Source: an uncultured bacterium (GTDB lineage Bacteria; Bacillota; Clostridia; Lachnospirales; Lachnospiraceae). From it: DNA of 30,414 bases. The notes below the pieces were generated by a model that saw only the letters and a list, made by a program, of their open reading frames with translations, was not told the DNA's origin and made no database searches. Of this stretch, positions 25,301 through 30,414 are shown piece by piece. A program made the translations under genes and the position numbers. The stretch covers positions 1 through 30,414 of the forward strand of contig CAMUHA010000013.1 of the NCBI GenBank assembly GCA_947088515.1, given 5' to 3'. The number at the start of each line of letters is the position of its first letter. Position 1 is the first letter of the stretch.

Positions 25301-27460
25301 TTTATGGTCAAAATTACTTCCATCACCAATATCACAAGTTACTTCCTGTGTTCTAAAGGCGTCAGTCCCAATCGACTGTATTGTTGTTGAATCAGTAAAA
25401 ATAATAGTTTCAAGCTTATGACATCCTTTAAAAGCATTATCGCCAATTTGGGTAACAGATGCCGGGATGGTCACTCTTTTTAAATCATTACACAATTTAG
25501 GATTATCGTTAAAGCTTCCCTGTGCAATCTTTGTAATACCAAATGCGCCAATTTTCTCTGGAATGGTAATAACATCCGGTCTTGCATTGCTCAAAACATC
25601 AAATTTCACCAAATCGCCAGTATTATTTACCTGATATATTACTTTTGCACTCTTTTGGCCTGCTCCGTCACCATCGCTGTGTTCATACACTACTTTTTCA
25701 TATAATTCCTTTCCCGGATATTTATAGGTAATGGAATTATCATGTGATGTATCATGAATTTCTGATTTTTCAGGACCTTCAAAGTAAAAAGACTCTGGCA
25801 CTGTCTCTCTGAATTCCTCCCAGGCATCTCCTTCCTTATCAGAACAGTTGGGATAATCGGTTTTGTTATCATAGTGGCTGTCTACAAAATTAACAACTTC
25901 TCCAGATGGAGTGTTAGGTAATTTAACAAATTGTAAGGATGTACACCCTTTAAATATGTCTATATCCAGCTCACTTTCTGAATAACCATCAGGAAATTCC
26001 AGGCTGGTCAATGAGGTACAGCCCCTGAATAAATGGTTTCCAAGTCTTTTTAATGAAACAGGTCTTTCACTTCCAAGCAGATTCACACTCTGCAGTGCGG
26101 TACAGCCTTCAAATGCACAGTCGCCAAATGCCTCAAGTGTATCTGGCGCCACAAAGTCTTTTAATGCCCGACAATTATAGAAAGCATCCTTTCCAATTGC
26201 CTGGAGAGACGCATTTCTGGGAATCGTAACGCTTTGCAGCTGTATACATTCCGCAAATGCACCATTACCTATTGTTTCAATACTCTGCGTAAAATCTACA
26301 CTGCTTAGAGTCGTACAGCCATAAAAGGCATAGTCACTTACTCCACGCATTCCGCCTTCAAATACAATGTTGGTGATTTCCCGGTGTCCCGCAAACACTC
26401 CATCATTCGGCCCTCTTCTAAGTCCTTTAACGATTCCCTGGGCGGGGTCATCCTTATCTGAAACCTTCCATCCTGTATTATTTTCCTCAATATATTCTGC
26501 TCCGATATAGGCAATCTCCGCATTTACTTTCCAATGCTTGCTTTCACTTCCGGCAAGCTGCCAGTTACCATAATCATCTCCTATTACTTTATTATTTGCA
26601 TCTAACTTCTTCTCTGTATAATACAACTGTTCATTTGGAATATTTTTCCACTCTTCTATGGTGGTATAGTAACAAGGATACTTCTTTTCCACCATCACAG
26701 GCTCCACCTGACAACGAACTGTTCTGGTAAGTTCCTGCAATACACCGCTAGAATCTCTTTCTTCATATTTCTGTGTATAATCATGGAATCCTTTTCCGTC
26801 TATCCAGAGCACCTCACTTTGAGTAAGCTGTATATTAACCACATTGCTTGTTGCCGTAGAAGTCATATCAGGCACACGGTTTATTGTTTTGTATAGAAGC
26901 TCTTTGGTTATTGGGTCCCTATCTTGTTCATACTTTAAGTACCCCAAAAGTTCATCATTCAGACTTACCAGACAGTACCCATCATTTGAGTTGTTGGGTG
27001 CATACTTCCTGTACGCTAAGGTAGAATGTGGAATTGTAATGGTACTTTCATTACGCACATTATTAAAATTAAGGATTACCGCGCCTCTCCGGGTGGTATC
27101 TATGTAATCAAATGCGAACTGAAACATACCATCCCCTGATGTATATACAACCTGGTCTCCTACCCGCTTATCACGCGCATATGGTATCGTACTTTTATAT
27201 CCATATTGCGGAACTACTGCCTGCAAGCCTGAAGCAACTTCCTGATCCTTCGTCTGAATCTCACCGTAATTACTGGTAACGGCAACCTTAATCTTCTCCG
27301 GTTTGGGATCTGTACTGCCTGGTGAAAACGGATATGCACTGACATCCTGCACCGGAATCGCCGCAACCACAATCGCGGAAACCATTAATAATGCGCCAAT
27401 GGTTTTTCTGACCTGCCGCATTAACTTCCTGTTTTTTTTCTTTTTTACACCCTTAACCAT
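22349..27460 (-). CDS. Giant LRR_5/InlB-repeat surface protein with sortase signal (1703 aa)
   Basis: A secreted, wall-anchored protein. The signal peptide is about 1-42 (basic start, then IGALLMVSAIVVAAIPVQDV). Residues 45-345 match nothing I recognise. LRR_5 blocks lie at about 352-516, 625-705 and 860-1110. Next come InlB-type beta-grasp repeats (Y.F.GW, about 1140-1345, as in KQGYVFAGWMPSDLTNIEQD), a Gly/Asn/Ser/Pro linker (about 1350-1410), a divergent InlB repeat ending FTMPAANVSITATYK, a nine-glycine run (1496-1504), a domain ending FTATHFSPYVIYVD, and the sorting signal TPKTGDPIHPKWFLALG from residue 1665 with hydrophobic segment and basic tail. AAGGAG is seven bases before the ATG, 18 bp after the sortase gene. 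Probably a long adhesin held off the wall by the flexible linker. Confidence 0.93.
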   Translation of the reverse strand: MVKGVKKKKNRKLMRQVRKTIGALLMVSAIVVAAIPVQDVSAYPFSPGSTDPKPEKIKVAVTSNYGEIQTKDQEVASGLQAVVPQYGYKSTIPYARDKRVGDQVVYTSGDGMFQFAFDYIDTTRRGAVILNFNNVRNESTITIPHSTLAYRKYAPNNSNDGYCLVSLNDELLGYLKYEQDRDPITKELLYKTINRVPDMTSTATSNVVNIQLTQSEVLWIDGKGFHDYTQKYEERDSSGVLQELTRTVRCQVEPVMVEKKYPCYYTTIEEWKNIPNEQLYYTEKKLDANNKVIGDDYGNWQLAGSESKHWKVNAEIAYIGAEYIEENNTGWKVSDKDDPAQGIVKGLRRGPNDGVFAGHREITNIVFEGGMRGVSDYAFYGCTTLSSVDFTQSIETIGNGAFAECIQLQSVTIPRNASLQAIGKDAFYNCRALKDFVAPDTLEAFGDCAFEGCTALQSVNLLGSERPVSLKRLGNHLFRGCTSLTSLEFPDGYSESELDIDIFKGCTSLQFVKLPNTPSGEVVNFVDSHYDNKTDYPNCSDKEGDAWEEFRETVPESFYFEGPEKSEIHDTSHDNSITYKYPGKELYEKVVYEHSDGDGAGQKSAKVIYQVNNTGDLVKFDVLSNARPDVITIPEKIGAFGITKIAQGSFNDNPKLCNDLKRVTIPASVTQIGDNAFKGCHKLETIIFTDSTTIQSIGTDAFRTQEVTCDIGDGSNFDHKGNIWSGPGDKVNSKPELCFVGRMLNDEGQDTETFKYAMNGVSKINNNSTENIWISCHSGDPTNLEVEYNYDPKTQTGEAQLVSYPRLSELKNTTAWVKNLPYVTTPEEEAKYTAIVQDALTAAPITPDGQAFKNAALNIAIPASVVSIKPGLFSGVYYEKDSDGNFVLDADGNKVIHGVDTTTGKATDADEDIKSVLFNGVKQIDAFAFKDCAALEAIDVIGSEYIDDYAFEDCIKLRNVKLGTNLEDTGKRPFKGCIDLNDIECLEGSKFSCDDDGGILYRSTGAGKEIVECLENRGKTNGVGSYNVGPDELSGVTSIKPEAFADCHDVAQVDLSKTTVAIIPEGAFKKMELNSIVLPSTLKRIEAEAFVDNDVKRFVVYYKGDPMTIEEDAFEPLDPDGQEVIFQCQKGSNADYYAMDYKYITSSDKEVFQEFTVIFYNQPEYPNTDPNTWVMLDKQTVRAGESAVPPAENPKCNNPDLSFIRWTEYRNIQKDTDVVPIYDSPEYEVRFVDGFDGETLKTETVKHGRSATPPSEEELPKHEGYVFSGWNKEYYNITEDTIITAIYRDGTGDANRVKVTFYDEDRTTVLYVQYCEKGGSVIEPKAPTKQGYVFAGWMPSDLTNIEQDMAVVATYLPEGWGGNGTPGPSGGNGGNNGGNGGNNGGNGNNGSNPSTSPDPSATPTATPDPNGNVVKYTVSVSGGSGSGSYAAGEIVAVNAYFMGEGQVFDRWTSSTAGVGFANPEASSTTFTMPAANVSITATYKTGSGSSSVNTGTGGGGGGGGGSTGTASNNGTTVEVTKPGISNTNVAGATVSGATDNFVVKVTEDQAATDAVVAALQARYGDISRIKYLPMDISLYDSTGRTKIADTSGISVNITLPLPDDLVQYAGNNKAAAVSNGSLEDLNVRFTTVGGVPCINFTATHFSPYVIYVDTANLTEGTIDVTPKTGDPIHPKWFLALGMACLSLVLFFKRDKVVVKSKAA
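22946..22972. repeat. Trinucleotide tract encoding nine glycines
   Basis: Nine consecutive ACC/GCC triplets (Gly codons GGT/GGC on the minus strand) inside the 1703-aa protein gene, between the divergent InlB repeat and the C-terminal domain. Length change here would keep the frame. Confidence 0.85.
23301..23353. repeat. 21-bp minisatellite in the surface-protein linker
   Basis: Two exact copies of a 21-bp unit (starting 23301 and 23322) and a third partial copy encode the NGGNNGG-type linker of the 1703-aa protein. The unit is seven codons, so copy-number change would alter linker length without a frameshift. Confidence 0.85.
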
Positions 27461-27478
27461 TATAACACTCCTTCTTGG

Positions 27479-28693
27479 CTACTTAATTCTTTTGGCTACC
27501 ACTACAAATCTCCCATCTGTCTGGGAATTGTCACAAGTTGAAAGCGTAAGAAGCGTATCTCCATAGCTTGCTGTTATTCCCGTATCATAAAGGCTCATAG
27601 CTGCCATTTCATTCATGTAAGAATTAAACTCCTCTTCTGAATTTGCATCAATAAACTGGTAATATTTGAATACAAAATCATCTTCGTTATATACCTGCGA
27701 ACGGAACACATACATTACCTGATAGGTCGCCTTCTCATATATACTATCAAACTGGATAATAGAATGTTCCTTTCCATAAGACTCTTTCGCATATCGCTGG
27801 AGCTGTCCGAACATCTTGCCTGACTTCATATGATGTCCATACACAATCAGATTAGTGGAACGGGGATATGCCGTACAGTCAGCGTCTAAAAAAATACTTC
27901 CGTTCTTGTCATACTCCTGATTAAAATTATGGTCCAGATAATATTCGTTATTTGTAGTCTGCATCACAGGGTAATCTATTATTGTATCGTCAATTTTCAG
28001 CCATCCGATTAGCTTTTTATTCTTTTCATATAAAGTTTTATATTCATCAAGCACATCTGGAAGCCTCACTGCCTGTTTATGTAAAGAAAATTCATTCTTT
28101 GTTTTGCTCTCGGTAAGCGCCTCGCTGCCCTTTAGCTCCGCTAATCCTTCATAACTCATGCTCGTTCTTATGCTGAAATAATAATAAATTCCAAAATAGG
28201 CAAAACAGACAACCGCCGTCAGGGAAGCAGCCGTCATTATCAGCTTCCGCCGTTTTTCCTGCTTTTTCAGTTCTTCAAGAATTTGTTTTTGCATTTCCTT
28301 GTCATAATCTTCCAAACGGGTCTTTGAGGATATTTTTTTGCCATCTTTATTATGTTTCGGCGCTTTAGCTGCTTTAAGGTCAGCCCTTGCCGCTTTCTTC
28401 TCTTTCCCCTTTTTCCCTTTTAAAACCTTACCCGCATTTTCCGCCGTAATTCCCTGTTTTTTTAACGCCTCCACTCTTTCATATATTTCATCATCAAAAT
28501 CGGTGCCCAGCGCTGTCTCAAATTGATATGTACCGCTTTGCAGCTGTTCAAGCAGCTCATACACCTGCTTTGGACTGTCAAAATTGACCTTTGCTTTAAT
28601 TTGTTTTATCTTCTTTTGGTCCCTTAAAGCAGCCTCATAATCTGACCGATTTCTGAATCTTCTCCCCTCAACCGTCAAATCACCTGCTGTCAT
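27479..28693 (-). CDS. Class B sortase with long cytoplasmic N-terminus
   Basis: A 404-aa membrane transpeptidase that cleaves at the TG bond of a sorting signal and links the protein to peptidoglycan. The sortase domain covers about 215-404: WLKIDDTIIDYPVMQTTNNE (231-250), catalytic H287 in VYGHHMKSG, C387 in TLSTCDN and R395 in GRFVVVAKR; the helix inserted before the Cys (SEEEFNSYMNEMAAMSLYD) marks class B. A single membrane segment is at about 151-173, so 1-150 is cytoplasmic: a compact acidic/basic region (1-80) and a Lys-rich coiled stretch (90-150). That extension is far longer than in classic SrtB (about 25 residues). AGGAGA precedes the ATG. It heads the operon with its two presumed substrates 18 bp downstream. 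Confidence 0.95.
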   Translation of the reverse strand: MTAGDLTVEGRRFRNRSDYEAALRDQKKIKQIKAKVNFDSPKQVYELLEQLQSGTYQFETALGTDFDDEIYERVEALKKQGITAENAGKVLKGKKGKEKKAARADLKAAKAPKHNKDGKKISSKTRLEDYDKEMQKQILEELKKQEKRRKLIMTAASLTAVVCFAYFGIYYYFSIRTSMSYEGLAELKGSEALTESKTKNEFSLHKQAVRLPDVLDEYKTLYEKNKKLIGWLKIDDTIIDYPVMQTTNNEYYLDHNFNQEYDKNGSIFLDADCTAYPRSTNLIVYGHHMKSGKMFGQLQRYAKESYGKEHSIIQFDSIYEKATYQVMYVFRSQVYNEDDFVFKYYQFIDANSEEEFNSYMNEMAAMSLYDTGITASYGDTLLTLSTCDNSQTDGRFVVVAKRIK

Positions 28694-28724
28694 AGCATTC
28701 TTCTCCTTTTGACATATATAATCT

Positions 28725-28752
28725 ATTTTACTACATATTGAGATTAATTCAA
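28725..28752 (-). promoter_or_regulatory. Predicted promoter of the sortase-LRR operon
   Basis: Minus strand TTGAAT (28752-28747), 16-bp spacer, TAAAAT (28730-28725), about 32 bp before the sortase ATG. The rest of the intergenic region 28694-28923 is AT-rich and holds only this promoter and the hairpin at 28854-28883. Confidence 0.5.
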
Positions 28753-28853
28753 GTATTTTGCACCAAATATCGGAGGAAATTTATAATTTTTATATTTTAA
28801 GTCATCGTTTTTCCAATGAATCATACATTGTTTCCAAAGAAAAATATCTTCAA

Positions 28854-28883
28854 AAGGCTTTTGGAAGGATCTCCAAAAGCCTT
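28854..28883 (-). terminator. Hairpin after the GH13 gene, probable weak terminator
   Basis: A 12-bp perfect stem (AAGGCTTTTGGA / TCCAAAAGCCTT, loop of six) 40 bp past the GH13 stop. The minus-strand tail is UUGAAGAUAUUUUU, an interrupted U-tract, so termination may be incomplete or the hairpin may mainly protect the 3' end. Confidence 0.55.
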
Positions 28884-28923
28884 ATTATAATTTGATATAC
28901 CACTTGGCAGGCAGACTTGCAGA

Positions 28924-30414
28924 CTATCCGCAAACCTTAATAAATCCAGCTGAACCTCCCGGCACTGTGACTTTTCCGTCAGAAATTTTTATTTCGCCGC
29001 CCTGTGTGTAGATAAACTCCCCTGCCTTACCACTCCACTCAAAGCTTTCTTCCTGTTCCGACGGATTAAGAACCACCAGGATTTTTTCTTCCTCAAAATC
29101 TCTTATGTATGCCATCGGATAGGCATTTTCTTTTGCATACACAAAGGCAATCCCGCCATTGCTCTGCAGGGCCTTATGCGCCTGCCGCAGGGCAGTCAGT
29201 TTTTGGACTTCGTGATACAGAGAATCTTCCTCGTCCATCTGCTTTTGAACCGTAGGACGGTCGTTGCTTTCGTCCTGCCTGATATACAGCTTGTCTTTCG
29301 GCGCCGCGCTAAATCCAGCATTGACACCGCCATCCCACTGCATAGGGGAACGGGAACCGGTTCTGTTGAAACCTCCCTCCACAGATACAAGATTTTCCAC
29401 ATAGCGCATTCCTATTTCATCCCCATAGTAGATAAAAGGCGCGCCTGGCATAGAGAGCAGAAACGCAAATGCCATTTTCATTTCTTCCTGTGATAATGTT
29501 CTGGCCATTCTGTCTGTATCATGGTTGCCTGAAGGAATACAAATCAATCCTTTTCCTCCGGTTTTTTCGTAGCTTTTCATATAATTTTCCGCAAACTGTG
29601 AAATGTCTCCTTGCCCCCTTCTGGAAAAATACGGATTTTCTCCACGAAATAATTCTGCATAATGTATAGGGCCAAAGGGCAAAAGAAAGTCCATATGAAA
29701 ACCGCCTAAGAGTGATTTATCCGGCTCTCCCCACTCGGATACCATTGCCGCTTCCGGAAATTCTTCATCAAGGAAACGACGGACCTTTTTCCAAAGCTCA
29801 ATGGTTCCCTTCCCATCTTCGTCATTTTTTACCATAAAACCAGCCATATCCACCCGAAAGCCATCGCACCCCATTGTAAGCCAGAAACGCATAACATTTT
29901 TCATTTCTTCCAATGTCGCCACAGGGCCAGGCGCATCTACCGGCTGCTGCCAGGGTTTATCTATTTTGTAAAACCCATAGTTCAGGGAAGGCTGCATGGA
30001 AAAAAAGTTTACCGCGCAAGAGCCGTTTCTTTCAGCCACACCCCTTAGATATGCCATATTTTCCGGTGTGTCCCATACATTATCTGTCCAGATATATCTG
30101 TCTGTAAATTCATTTTTTTCCGCTTTCATGGATTCCTTAAACCACTTATGCTCCACTGATGTATGTCCCGGAACCAAGTCCAGAAGAACGTGCATTCCCC
30201 GTTTATGCGCTTCCTTAAACAGCTGTTCTGCATCCGCATTGGTTCCATATCTGGGAGCTATGGCATAATAATCTGCCACATCATATCCCGCATCCCCAAA
30301 GGGCGAAACAAAACAGGGATTAATCCACAGCGCATTGCATCCCAGCTCTTTGATATAATCCAGCCGGGATATAATACCCTGCAGATCCCCGATCCCATCC
30401 CCATTCGTATCCTG
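28924..30414 (-). CDS. GH13 alpha-amylase-family glucosidase, 5' end beyond window
   Basis: An open frame of 496 residues reaching the right edge (the first visible codons read QDTNGDGIGDLQGIISRLDY), so the true start is outside. It is a cytosolic-looking TIM-barrel glycosidase of family GH13 acting on alpha-glucosidic bonds of short malto-oligosaccharides, sucrose or trehalose-type substrates; which one is not clear. Counting from the edge, region I is DLVPGHTS (79-86), region II GFRVDMAGF with nucleophile Asp 189, region III VSEWGEP with acid/base Glu 227, and region IV SGNHDTDR with Asp 299. Region I has PGH where many members have NH. The C-terminal beta domain closes with a GGSAGFIKV strand. 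It is followed by a hairpin and is probably a separate unit from the sortase operon. Confidence 0.93.
   Translation of the reverse strand, partial: QDTNGDGIGDLQGIISRLDYIKELGCNALWINPCFVSPFGDAGYDVADYYAIAPRYGTNADAEQLFKEAHKRGMHVLLDLVPGHTSVEHKWFKESMKAEKNEFTDRYIWTDNVWDTPENMAYLRGVAERNGSCAVNFFSMQPSLNYGFYKIDKPWQQPVDAPGPVATLEEMKNVMRFWLTMGCDGFRVDMAGFMVKNDEDGKGTIELWKKVRRFLDEEFPEAAMVSEWGEPDKSLLGGFHMDFLLPFGPIHYAELFRGENPYFSRRGQGDISQFAENYMKSYEKTGGKGLICIPSGNHDTDRMARTLSQEEMKMAFAFLLSMPGAPFIYYGDEIGMRYVENLVSVEGGFNRTGSRSPMQWDGGVNAGFSAAPKDKLYIRQDESNDRPTVQKQMDEEDSLYHEVQKLTALRQAHKALQSNGGIAFVYAKENAYPMAYIRDFEEEKILVVLNPSEQEESFEWSGKAGEFIYTQGGEIKISDGKVTVPGGSAGFIKVCG

Overview
The window looks like a chromosomal segment of a low-to-moderate GC anaerobic Bacillota, most likely a gut Lachnospiraceae-type Clostridium relative. 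The signs are strong AGGAGG-type ribosome sites, tightly packed operons, a fused chorismate mutase-prephenate dehydratase, a class B sortase with BspA-like leucine-rich-repeat (LRR_5) surface proteins, and a DUF5050 protein. This assignment is inference from gene content; there is no rRNA or tRNA to anchor it.

Left part (1-8449, all minus strand). A housekeeping/stress operon starts from a TTGAAT-17-TAAAAT promoter at 8491-8519. It reads pheA, a DUF815-type AAA+ ATPase, an Ppx/GppA-HD phosphatase, polyphosphate kinase 1, Maf nucleotide pyrophosphatase and a Cof-type HAD phosphatase. It is followed by a small acidic protein of unknown function and a terminator. The extreme left edge carries an 8-bp tandem repeat and two tiny overlapping reading frames around the terminator.

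Middle (8568-14504). Two converging operons together encode one complete iron-chelate/cobalamin/heme-type ABC importer. The plus-strand operon has a DUF5050 membrane-anchored protein, a FecCD permease and an ATPase. The minus-strand operon has thiamine diphosphokinase, the substrate-binding lipoprotein and a fused siroheme synthase/uroporphyrinogen-III methyltransferase. The split layout and the tetrapyrrole enzyme suggest a metal or corrinoid substrate.

14505-16667. A methyl-accepting chemotaxis protein is transcribed on the plus strand from a near-consensus promoter. Its ~150-nt leader contains a strong intrinsic terminator hairpin, so either the gene is attenuated or a ~95-nt small RNA is made here.

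Right part (16677-30414, all minus strand). Reading in the direction of transcription: a GH13 glucosidase (cut by the window edge); then a class B sortase with a long cytoplasmic N-terminus; then two LRR_5 surface proteins (1703 and 908 aa) with a near-identical sorting signal (TPxTGD..IHPKWF.ALG); then an intrinsic terminator whose 3' arm doubles as the Shine-Dalgarno of an intracellular subtilase. The block ends in what looks like a decayed restriction-modification pair: an Eco57I-like methylase that begins at its NPPY motif with no SAM-binding half, and a putative nuclease gene interrupted by one in-frame TAA.

The most system-like element is the self-contained sortase B plus two matched LRR substrates, with a protease gene hidden behind a translation-start-overlapping terminator. 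The damaged restriction locus just downstream is a second focus.
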